Of a stretch of DNA of 64,000 nt, positions 1 through 10,900 are shown piece by piece (the stretch's first letter is position 1; each line of letters opens with the position of its first letter). Source of the stretch: Callaeas wilsoni (lineage: Eukaryota > Chordata > Aves > Passeriformes > Callaeidae); NCBI GenBank assembly GCA_013398955.1, contig VWPU01009537.1:1-64000 (forward strand). Reading direction: 5' to 3'. Under the pieces are notes generated by a model. That model did not search any database. It had not been told where the DNA came from and saw only the letters and a program-made list of their open reading frames with translations. The translations under genes were made by a program, and so were the position numbers.

Positions 1-1004
1 GGCCCATCCTAAACTCCCCAGACTCTCAGTGGTCTCCACCTGCTGCATTTTCCCATGCCCATTCCCTGCTTACTGAAGAAGGTGAGACCTGTCAGACCAC
101 TGGGCTCATCTACATCCTCGGTCGCCAGGGAGCTGCGTGAGCAGTCTGACAATGGTACTTGCTCAAAGCTTCCAGAGGCACCCGAGCTGACCAACAACGA
201 GCTGAGTGGCAAGGAGGTGGCGTTCCATGCCACCAGGTGAGTGGTACCACCCTTGTCCAGGTTACAATCCCAGAACAGAACCATTTAGATTGGAAAACGC
301 CCCTAAGGTTGATCCCAGTCAGTGCCTGACCCTTCCTTCTCCCCTTGGTTATATGGTTTGGTGATTGAGGGGATGGTCTTCAGTTCCTTCAGGGGTACCA
401 CTCCCAGCGGCTGTGCAAAGATGCCAAAAGCAGCCTGCAGCCCAGCACTCCCCCGAGTTGCCTTCACTTCCACGTGCTGCCTTCTGGACAGGCCCCGCTT
501 TTCCAGGTGAGCTCAGAGCCGGGAGAGGTGTGCAAGTAGGGATCCTGCCTGCAGGGCTAGGGGCCCAGAGGGGAGCAGCTGGTGGGGCTCCAGTGGACAC
601 ATAGATATGTGTGCTCATAACACTGGTGGAGCCAGAGAGGCTCCTGTGGTTGCTATTCTTTTAAGTCCTCCAATGGTTGTTCCTGGCCAAGGAACAAGTT
701 GAGAAAGCAAATTTGATCATGGCGAGTTTCAGCTGAGAAACCAGAGGTTTTGTGGAGAAGCCCAGGGCACACTGGCCTCATCCTCACCGTGCGCAGGCGA
801 CAGGAGTCGGACAGAGATGGTGTACCACCCCCAGGCCTTCTGGCCACCCTCCAGATCCAACCTCTCCCCCAGGTACCCCAAAACATGCTTCAGTGGGTCC
901 AGGGCTAGGGTGTAGGGGAGCCCCTTGTATCACCACACTGATTCTGGGATCGCGATTCAATCAGACAAGACTTGGCACATAATGAGGAAAAACAGACATG
1001 AACT
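1..1004. other. Flank beyond the presumed SLC4A4 3' end, no recognised gene
   Basis: In human the next gene on this side is GC, in the opposite direction, but none of its exons is visible. A plus-strand open stretch at 55-236 ends in a perfect donor-like CAG|gtgagt but its product is not recognised. Nothing else stands out. Confidence 0.5.
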
Positions 1005-1027
1005 CTCCCATAAATGCATAAAGTTAC

Positions 1028-1033
1028 TTTATT
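1028..1033 (-). terminator. Candidate distal polyadenylation signal AATAAA
   Basis: The plus strand reads TTTATT, so AATAAA on the gene strand, within AT-rich DNA about 2.8 kb after the last stop codon. Cleavage would be expected near 1005-1018. Confidence 0.45.
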
Positions 1034-1193
1034 TTCAGTATACATTTAATTTTGAAAAATATAAATGCTAAAATATCTTATCGTCTTCATCTTTTGATTC
1101 CATAAAAGTCACAATAGAAAGCTTCATAAAACTGTAAAATACTATAATGTTATAAGGAATTTCATGTTTTATATTACTGGAAAAAAAAATCAC

Positions 1194-1199
1194 TTTATT
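1194..1199 (-). terminator. Candidate polyadenylation signal AATAAA, second copy
   Basis: This is AATAAA on the gene strand, about 165 nt before the distal one and in the same AT-rich end. It could give a slightly shorter 3'UTR. Confidence 0.35.
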
Positions 1200-3739
1200 A
1201 TATTTGAAATGTTTTCTGCTTTTTTCCTTTTAGTTCCACCATCTGATCCACTTCATTTCATCCTAAGTTCTCGTTCTCTCCTTCAAAGCAAACACGGACT
1301 TAGGAGAATTAAAAACAATAATAAAAGTATCTGAAAGTGCGACTTGATTCAAATACAGATACAAAGGTGTATCAGCCCAGGGGAGGGAGCAGTGCAGGCC
1401 GGCGGCCACGGCGCTGCCGGGGCTGGGACACAGCTGGCTGTGGCCAGTGGCCAGTCGCGCATCCCACCGTGAGCCGGGACCTCGGATTTGCTGCGGGAAG
1501 GTCATTTTTGACAACTGCCTCTGATCTTGGAGGGCTTTGGGTCAGTCTCCACACCTATTCCCTGAAGCGTCCACCCAGGCTTTTCCAACAAAATACCTAA
1601 TTTGGATTGAAAGGACGTTTTAGTCATTTTTGAAGGCATGCGGCGTGCAGAGAACTTTTCCTTGTCATGCTGCAGGCTCTTCCCTGCCACCAGAGGTGGG
1701 TGTTTCTCATGGAAAGCTGCAGAACCCTTTGTCCTGTCGGCAGCGCTGCCCTCAGCACAACACAAAAAACACAACACAGAGAGAAACATCTAGAACAGCA
1801 GTCAGGACGCTTCAAGTGCATTTAACACGATTCAGAAGCGAAGATCTCATTTTTGGGGAGACAGGTCGCCAGGCACCAGCAGATAGAAGCTGTGCCCATC
1901 GAACCGACCGGGAGAGCCCCTGCGATCCACCTGACGGCACCATTCCTCTGGGATTGCTGCACATCCCCGGTCTGGGCAGGACCCGAGCAGCTCCTGTGTG
2001 CTCCACAGGTAACGCTCGAGCCTGTGTCCCCACTGGGAGCCAGGGCTGGTGTTCGCCGAGGGGTGGAGAGCATTGGCTAAAGCTGGCATCACACTTCCCA
2101 AGTTACCTGTCCTCCAGCAGCAGAAGGGATCCCAGAGCTGCTCCTCTTCCCAAGTCTTCCCAGCGTTTTTGGAGCAGGTTTCAAGCTGGGTTCCTGGCAT
2201 ACCCAACACAGATTTCATGGAAACTGAAGGGGAGACCCCTTGAGAGCGAGCAGGGGCTGTACAGAGGTGATGGCTCCTATTTGGGAGCAGATGCTAAAAT
2301 TTGGCATTTAAGGTCTCAGCACCATCAGAAAATCCTCTGGACTTCACCAACCCAGACTTTGGTTTCTCAAGGACCAAGTGGCAACATGTGCCCATCCTCT
2401 GTCATGGGATTGTCTCCATCAGGGAATTCACCTCGAGAGCTGGGGTACTTTTTCTTCTTGTTTTTCATTTTTGGATGAAGCTCTTAGTGTGTTCCATGTC
2501 CTGGTGAAGCCCAGTTTCCCAAACACATGTTTAGATGCACACACCAGTATAAACACGCTACAGAGAGAAAAACCTCTCTCCCAAGGTGATGTTCACTCAC
2601 TTGGTTCCACCCTAAAATCCTGGGATGCCCATGCCTGGCCTGCTTAGTCTGCTGCATTGCTGCGTCTGGGGCTGAATAGCCAAGGTTCAGGGTCAGTTCT
2701 GTAGATGATGGTAGACAGGTGTGGGATGCAGGGGGATGCGGATGTTTGTGAATCCAGGTGTCGGGATGAACATCCCAGCAGGCCACCTTCATCTTCTTCC
2801 TCGTCCGCTGTGCCTGAGGCACACCTCGGGTCTTCTCACTGCACACACACCGACCGGTGTTCCAAGGAAATCGTGGAGCGGTCCCATGTCAGAAATCAAC
2901 AACAGGGATACAACCAGCATTTATCTGCAGCGCTGGACCAACAACCCGGTTCAGACTCTTCTAAGATCACGAGAGATTCAAGTCTCCTTCACAGCAGGGA
3001 TTACTCATAAAAGAAACTCCAAAAACCAACATAACCCTAAGAAAAACAGAGGCTTCGGAGCAGGTGTTAGTTGAACTGATCCAGCCCTATGCCACGTCCT
3101 GGCGATTGTGGTGTGATGTCGTGGGTTTGTTTTTTGTAAAAATCACATTATATATGGTACAATACATTTTTTACAGAAAGCCTGGCATCTAGAAATAAGA
3201 GGTAGAACTACTCATAACTATATGTTTCCTGCTGCAGGAAAAAATTTCATTTTTCTTTACAGTAATTAAAAAAAGGTTAAAAAAATTGTCAAAAACAAAA
3301 AAGAAGTCGTAGGTTAGGCCCCCATAATTTAAACAAAATAATCTAGGAAAATAACACTCTTCCATGTACCTGACGGATTAAGTCCATTAAAGTGTTTCTT
3401 TAAAAAAAAATTGCATAGGAAAGGGACATTTCCAAACATGCTACAGCGAGGGCAATGGTCTGTCTGTGCTGGGAGTGAAGTACCTTCTTTCTGTCTACAG
3501 GTGAGAGCACATGAGGGTTAGCAGCACGTTCGTCCCAGCATCTCTGAGCAGTGGGAGCAGACATGGAATTAGCCTGGAGGTCGGCTCTGTTCTGCCAGAC
3601 AAACAGCGGCTCACAGCAGCCAGTGCCTGTGGCCTTCCCCCAGGTCTGATGCGACATCCATAGCACTCCTGCCCTCGCTGCACTTCGGAGCCGAGGAGAA
3701 GGCAATCCGATCCTGGGCAGCGTGAGGCCCGGAGAGAGC

Positions 3740-3764
3740 GGGGGGGGGCGCGGGCAGGGAGGGG
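3740..3764 (+). other. G-quadruplex-capable run on the template strand in the 3'UTR
   Basis: The plus strand has four G runs (nine, three, three and four G) separated by loops of one to three bases. The mRNA carries the C-rich complement. It lies about 100 nt after the NBCe1-C stop. Confidence 0.6.
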
Positions 3765-3860
3765 CAGCAGGGTGGCTACCTTCGCCGGCAGGAGCAGGGA
3801 GCTTCTTAACATTTGGCTAGTGACAAAATGAATTTGTAAAAGATTCGACAGACAGACAAA

Positions 3861-3966
3861 TTACAAAGTAGTTTCTGTTCCCTTGCTCCTCCAGAAATAA
3901 CCATTGTCTTCAGGCTCAAGTTCTATTCTAATTTGAGGCACAACTTTTACTGGAGTTCGTGGAGGG
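3861..3966 (-). CDS. SLC4A4: SLC4A4 last exon, coding part of the NBCe1-C tail
   Basis: 106 nt from acceptor ttcgcag|C to TAA at 3861-3863. It encodes PPRTPVKVVPQIRIELEPED, then NGYFWRSKGTETTL, ending in the class I PDZ ligand ETTL. With exons 1-20 and 22 it would give a 1051-residue protein (A start plus C tail); the usual mammalian C form uses the B start, which lies outside the window. In A/B mRNAs these bases are 3'UTR. Confidence 0.95.
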
Positions 3967-4150
3967 CTGCGAAGAAGAAGACAGACAAGGTCAGTGCAGG
4001 ACCACCACCTGGCTTTGGGAACACATGGCTGGATTTAAGGTAAAGCCCACACACAGATAATCTGAATGAGCTGGTCTGAACACTGCTCACAGCAGCAGGC
4101 AAAACCACCCATTTCACTGACTGAGCAGCTCCAAGGGTCCAGCACTGTGC

Positions 4151-4305
4151 CTCACAGAATCCCACAATGTCTGGGTTGGAAGGGAGCTTAAAGCTCATCC
4201 AGTTCCATGCCCAGCCGTGGGCAGGGACACCTTCCACTAGACCACGTTGCTCCAACACCCATCCAACCTGGCCTTGGACACTTCCAGGGATGGGGCATCC
4301 TGGTG
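4151..4305 (-). repeat. CR1 LINE fragment, 3' end
   Basis: The plus strand shows the reversed CR1 3' part: CACAGAATCCCACAATG, then TGGGTTGGAAGGGAG, TTCCACTAGACCACGTTGCT and ending at GGATGGGGCATCC. It lies between the last exon and coding exon 22. Confidence 0.9.
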
Positions 4306-4912
4306 CTTCACCCCAGGCTGTGACAATACCCCTCAAGTGCCATTGAAATAATCCAGGCATCGCCACTGGGATGAATTTCAGCCCCTGTCTAACACCTGTA
4401 ATCACAGACACATCTTTGACATTTCACAGGAATAAACTTGCTTTGGTCCATATCCCACTCCTGGCACTGGGAGGCCCAAGCTGGCCCCAGGGACTGGACT
4501 CTGAGCAACTATTACTTGCTGCAATTTAAGATTATTATCTACTCTATTTTCCACCACAGATATGGAAAAATAGATTATTTCCCCTTGGCAACAACCCTCT
4601 GGACTCCTCCCAGTAGCTCCACGTCTTTGTCCTGGTCTGATTCCCAAGCCAGTCCTCAGTGTTGCAGCCAGGAGGCCAGTGGAGCCTTCAGGTCTCTCAC
4701 AGGCTCTCCACTCCCCATCCCAAGCACTGCCAGGGGCTGGAATAACTATGGAATCAGCTTGTTCATAATCACCTTGGGAAGCAACAACTCAGTGTAGGCA
4801 ATGTTCTCCAAGTGTTTTTCAAGAATTCCCTGTAGGAAACTTGCTGTGTTCTGAAGGGGAGTCGAGGTGCATTTTTCTGAATCATTCCAAAGCGCATTTC
4901 CCGGGTGCTTAC

Positions 4913-4992
4913 CTTGGCATGGCGTGTGATTGAAGGAAGGGAATTGTATCAGCACGATGTGTGGCGTTCAAGGAATGTTGGTGATTTTTCTC
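4913..4992 (-). CDS. SLC4A4: SLC4A4 coding exon 22, read in two frames (A/B stop, or NBCe1-C tail)
   Basis: 80 nt with acceptor ttcccccag|GA and donor CCAAG|gtaagc. When exon 21 is included the frame reads [14 protein letters not shown] and stops at TGA 4949-4951, 36 nt before the donor. When exon 21 is skipped the frame reads [20 protein letters not shown] then QSHAMP and continues into the last exon. Both readings match their human counterparts. Confidence 0.96.
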
Positions 4993-7900
4993 CTGGGGGA
5001 AGAAAGCCTCGGCTGTCGTTGCTGCAAGCACGACCGTGCCTCAAGCCCTGCCTCAGCTCCTCCAACCCACATCTTTGGGCCAAGCTCTTTTCCTGATAGC
5101 TGCCAGATGGATTCACAGTTTGTTGAGGAAACACTCCATTCCCATCTCTCCTTCAAGGTAAAACTCCTTGGGGTGCCAACAGGACCCATTTCCCAGGAGT
5201 TCCCCCACCTTTCAGGCTTGACACTTACCTTGGATCTACACCCCTCAGTTACCCCGCGCTCCCACTGTGACACCCTAAATCCTTGGGAGAAACAGGGTGG
5301 CTCCTCTCTCCTGACCCTATGGGAGGTGTGTTCTCTGGGAATAACAGTCCTGTTCCTGCTCTTCCTGGAGGAAAGCTGATTGTAGTGGTACTGTCAGGAA
5401 CACACTCTGGATCGCAGAGTTACATTCAAGCACAATTGCATAGTGGTGCTGGATTCCAGCTTTTTTTTGGTCATTCCAGTGGCCTGGTAAGTTTTAATTT
5501 TTATTCTGCGTTGTTTCTAATTAAAAACTAGCGAATAAAATACTGGATTATAAAAATGTATGAATACACAAACCAACTACAGCTCAGCCCATGGCTGATT
5601 TTCTCCGTTCCATCTCCAAGGGCATCCCAACAGAGAGGCTGATGGCAGAACTACCTTTTCCTGAACTATTTTAGCCCTTGAGAAGTTGGAAAAAAGGCAT
5701 CTGATCCTAAAATCCCGAGTAACAATATTTAGGATGCAATTTGTTTTTAGTCCATCAGGAATGTACTAAAAACATGGAATGAGGAGGATGTGTGGTTGCC
5801 TGCGGCTGATTTTGGATGATGTGCTGACATCAGCACAACACTGAGGATATCCAAACAGCCAAGAAGATGTCTCCTTTCCAGTGGGTTTGTTTTATAATCC
5901 CAATCTCTAAGTGTTTCTGTATCTAAAACCCACAGGGTAATGCTTAGCATTCCCTGAGGCCTCTATATGCTACCAAAAGGAAAGGAACCTGGCTCCCAGC
6001 TTTTAAGCCCTATGGATAATTTAAGGATCTAAAGATCTAGGGGTTTAGGTCCTGTTCCTAGGAAGCAGTAGCCTGGCAGCAGCACTAATTTATTACTTTA
6101 GTTTGTATTTCTCACCTCCCACCTCAGAAGAAAAGGGCATACGACCCCCTTAGTAAGTTAAAAAGTCATCCCAAAGGCAAAAACACAAAGGTCAGCTGTG
6201 ATTCCTCACTTAAAAGAGGAAAATGTAAAGTGGGAATGACGGAAAATAAAAGATGAAATTCATCAATTACAGCTATTAACATGAGAAATTAAAACCGAAA
6301 AGAAGAGCACAGAACACCTAAGAAGGGAAATATGTTAATGGCCAACTGATCTCTGCCTGTGCAGCTTAGTGACACAAATAATTAATTACTCTGTTAAATG
6401 CTGCTTTTTGCAACTGCTTGGCACCTAAGGGAACAAACAGTGACAGGACAGCGCTGCAAATCCAGAACACCGGGCTCAGAGGAAAAAAAATAAATCTCAC
6501 CATCAGCAGGTTAACACCAAGGGGGAGAGGGAGAGGGGAGGAAGAGAGAGTGGGTGGCCAGCAGACCTGTCAGGAGCTGGAGAAAAGCACTTAAACTGGA
6601 GGCACCAGAATGAACAACATTGATTTTGTAATCAGCAAAGAAAAGAAAAAGCTCACAAAAGCAAAATCTGTCATAAAGCAGGGGCCTGGAAATTAAAAAG
6701 GTGAGGGGGGAAAAAAAAAAGAACAGAATACTTCTGAAGTAAAAGGAAAGATTAAAAAAATAAAAAAAAAAATCACTCTAAATATGCATAGATATCTTTT
6801 TGTAGTGCAAGTCAGAGTCAAGCAGGCATGCAAGAGCTTAGTTCTACTCACTGTCGGCAGGTTTGCTATCACTTAGGAAAGGTTCCTGCTCCATGATGTC
6901 CATTGGTATTTTAATACTTGGGACTTTTTCTGAGTAGGGGCAGTCAGACTGTGAAAGAAACGTGTAAAAGGTCTTAGAATATTCCCACTGCTGTCTGTCT
7001 TATTGTCTCCCACACATTAAAATTATCCTTGACATAGTTCTGTAGGAAGGGGTAAAAGAACAGAAGGATAAAAAGCATCCTCCAGCTTAGCTGCCTGATG
7101 GATTCCACCGGTTCCCCACTGCACCCCATTTCCCTGCATACCTTCATACTCCAAAAATAAAACAGACTGAAAGAATAATCTTGTGGAATTATAAATCGTA
7201 ATAAATCTCCCCCTTTCCCATCCCTTTGTCTTATAAGACACCATCCCATTCTGCCAGGGGTCGGCTGCAGGAAATAGAGATGGAAAACACATTTGTGCGC
7301 AGACACAGGACACTGGCTGCTGGAAAAGCTCATCCAAACCCTTTATCCTGCTGGGATTTTTGTCAAAGCCCTTGGTTGTTCCCAGTTGCTCTACAGGGCC
7401 CAGATAAGACATGGCAGAGGTTCCTTACATTAGACTGCCTCAGCTCCGTCTTTAATGCAAGTGGAGTCAAATCCAGTCTCAGTTACACCTCTGGTTCATC
7501 AATTCCAGAGCCCCTGGAAGAATTCTGTAACCCTGGCCCAGCCAAACAGCAACCAGGTCAGGATGAGGCACGAGGAAAAGCCAGGGTCCCCCAGGGCTGG
7601 GGTGCCCGCAGGGTATTACCCCCCACTGCCTTCTATCACCCACCTGATTCTGCTTAATGGGAGGTGCTTGGAATCGTTCTGCTCTTTTAAAAATAAAGGG
7701 AACTCCTCGTAGCCAAGGAAAGGCTGGTACTGCCTAACTTGGCAAAGGCAGGAAGGTGGGATTTGCCAGAAATCTTGGGATGTCTTTGCTCGTGAAGAGA
7801 ACCAGACCCACAACACGGGGGTGGAGAGAGGAGACCTTCCAGTCAGGGCGAGGAAACACTAAGGAGGCCAGAGAATGACTCTCCCTGGATTATTATTCTT

Positions 7901-10900
7901 ATTTTTAATTTGTTTTTTAACATAACTGATATCCAGTGCCTTATTTCATACTCCAACAGCAAGATGTTTCCTCGGGACTATTTTTATGAGGCTGAAGGAC
8001 AAGCATAACTCAAATACAGCACAAGCAACACCCAGCAGTTCCCTTGGCTGAACTCTGATCCACGTATTGCTCCCCAAATCCCACAGGATTAACTCTGGGA
8101 GTGGATATTTCTGGAAGGGAAAGTGTGAAAATAATCCAACCGGTAATGCCCAGTGCTGTATGTTCAGGAAGCTGGCAAAAGCAAGTGCTGAAAAAAAACC
8201 AGCAAGAGTTAAGAACCAATATTTTTGCATAAAATGTCTTACCCATTAGATTAATTACTGTACCTGGAATTCAGGAAAAGCCTGGGAAGAGAGGAAATAT
8301 CTTAAAACATACTAGAGAGAGGGAAGCCATGGCTTGGGATATGACGCTGCTGGATTCACACCAGTCAGGAGGAGGGGATGGAGCCAAACCTTTGCTGATT
8401 ACTCAGTAGTGCCTCTTTTAATTTCATTTTGGTTTGCTCAAAGGTGCTAAAAAAACCCCTCGCCCTGGCAGGCGGAGGAGTGACGGGACAGGGCAGCTTG
8501 CTGTCTGAACTAAAAGCCAATCCTCCCAGCTGATTTTCCTGCTGTGCTAAAACAGGATTCTTTTCCAGCTTCAGGTGACCTTACCTGTCCCTACACCCCA
8601 GGAAAGGCCCTCCTTCATGGACATGAGCAGAAGAAGTGACGCCATGCTTAGAACTCACCGCAGAGTGTGTTTAGCACTTCAATATAAATGTAAAGGATTT
8701 GAGTTAGACCTGAGCAGAAGAATATTTAAAGGCACCAGGACTACATTTCTTCTTCTTATACATATATATATACACACAGGAGGAAAGAGAACAGTCAAAG
8801 GCATGTGGGTCTGGTCTAGCCAGGTCACTTTTCACTATTTAGGGCATGCTGCCACCTGAGGTAGGACCAGAGTGTACTGCAGAGGGCACGGATGCTCAGG
8901 AAACATTTAGGTGATGAGTTTTACCAACACGAAGCAGTTTTTCCTGCAATATGACAAATCACATCTATTTTGTGCTTTCCAAAAGAGCCATTACAAAATT
9001 ACTAAAAAAAAGAAAACCAGTAGGACCAGAGCTGCTGGTGAAAAGCATTCTCCTCCTAAAATGTAAGAGACAACAAAGGGGAGAAAGGCGTAGGAGGGAA
9101 GCTGGAGGAGGCAGGGTGATGAGAGGCATTCTAGCAAGGGGCATGACATCTCAGCAAGTACCCAGTGCTCTTGGAAAGTGTGATTTCATTCCTAGCAATG
9201 CACAAACCACTCACCACAGGCCGGAAAAAGGAAGCCAGTGTAGGAATTAAGTTTTCTTTGGGACCTATTTGCTGCAGCAGTAAAAGACTGAGCTGTCAGC
9301 TCCACAAGTGGCTAGAAAATGTCCAGCCTCAGCACTGGGCAGGGCACAGAACGTGCCAGGGTTTAGCTACCTAGGAAGGAGGAATGTGACAAGAGCAGGA
9401 AGCTCCTTACATCATCATTGTCACTGTCCATACTGCCCTTCTTCTTTTTCTTCTTCTTCTCGTCCTCTTTCTTCTTCTTGTCCTTTTCTGGAATGACGTC
9501 GTCAAGAAAGCTTAAGTCATGCTGGGAAAAGAGGTAGTCCATGGCTTTTCTGACTGCCACCAGGGCCAAGATCTGCAAAGGCAGAGAGGGATTCCCAGTC
9601 ACATTTTACCTTTCATTTGGAACACTGCATTCCTCTCAGTTCTGCTTGTAAGCCCACACTCTTGAATTCTGGCTGTAAATGAACACACAAAGAAGGTGGT
9701 GAACACCTGCGACATCTCTGTCAGCTTGAAAGGTTGTGCTGTGACTGCCTCATGTCAGAAAAAAACAGGAGCAGTGGACACAAAACAGCGTCATAATGAC
9801 TCAGTACCCCTGTATTAGTAAATAAGAAATACAAAAAAAATGAGCACTTGCATTTACTTTTGGAGGCAGGTTCACGAGACAGCCTGAGTAATGAAACCTT
9901 GACTTATTTCTCATCACTTGCCCAGTCAAGCTCTTAAGAAATCAGACAAGTGCCAACCCATGCCCCCAGAATTTGCAGAATAAAGTTTACTGGGATTGTG
10001 GCAGCAGGAAGCTGGAGGAAAAGCTTGTTCTGTGCAAGACTGCAATGAAAGCACTGGGAAAAAAGGAAGGCACAGGTCTGAAATGGGCGCTTACATGGAC
10101 GCTGGGGCTGACACCCCCAGCGGAGGCCACTGAGATCCCACACAGGCTTTGCCAAGGGCTACATCAACAGGCTGGAAGCTGCAAGCCATTCCCAACAGGC
10201 TGCCTTTAAGGAAAACCTTGTCCCAAGCAATCACGATCCACAGCACAAACAATTCCCGGGAAAAGATCTCGAGCTTTGACTTGCGTAACTCAAGACGCGA
10301 TTACAGACGTGAGGAATTACTCAGGGGTGGAACGATGCCATGCAGACGCCCGTGATCATCCCACTCTGAATTACTGCATTGAAAATGCCTTTCCTCCAAA
10401 TAAACAGGGAGCTGGCTACTGGCTGAATCCTCACAAACTGGAAGTTTGTAGTTTTTTTGCTCAAAAGTGCAGAAAATTGAGCTTTTGCCATCATATCCAC
10501 CTCCATCAAAGCCATGGCTGTGCCTTCCCTGAGTCTGCACCATTCTAACAAACTTTGGCAGCCTTAGGTTTCACTCAGATTCTAATACGGGCAAAGAGAT
10601 TTTAGATTCAGCTTCCAACATCAGTGCAACGCAGCCATGGAATTGCGATGGAATGCCACATCAGTGGGAATTACTAATTTTTAACATCTTTTACAGGAGC
10701 ATGTGTCCCAGCAGGAATATGTGAAGGATTTTTTTACTTGCATCATCTTTTCTGATTTCACCATCTTGTTCTTTACCTGGGTTCTGCCCTCCCTCCTTCT
10801 CTCCCTTAAATAACCACTGCAGCTCCTACCTGCACCCACAACTGAGACTTTACTTGTCCATAAACCTGGAATTAGGTGACCTGGGGCCAAGATTTGTTCA

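Larger units (their letters stand above)
1005..3860 (-). other. SLC4A4: Probable SLC4A4 3'UTR in the last exon
   Basis: No splice signal or other gene is needed to explain the stretch between the NBCe1-C stop and two AATAAA signals near 1030 and 1195. It holds a GC- and C-rich part near 3710-3780, an AT-rich part at 3120-3420 and a very AT-rich end at 1020-1260, as is common for vertebrate 3'UTRs. The far boundary is inferred from the signals. Plus-strand frames here, including one of 282 codons, look like chance. Confidence 0.55.

Noticed and set aside
1..1004. Last exon of the neighbouring GC gene
   Set aside because: No vitamin D-binding protein sequence could be recognised on the plus strand here.
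1630..2478. A 282-codon plus-strand open frame, the longest in the window
   Set aside because: It lies antisense inside the presumed 3'UTR, has no recognisable domain, shows overlapping open frames on both strands and has a low-complexity end. It looks like chance.
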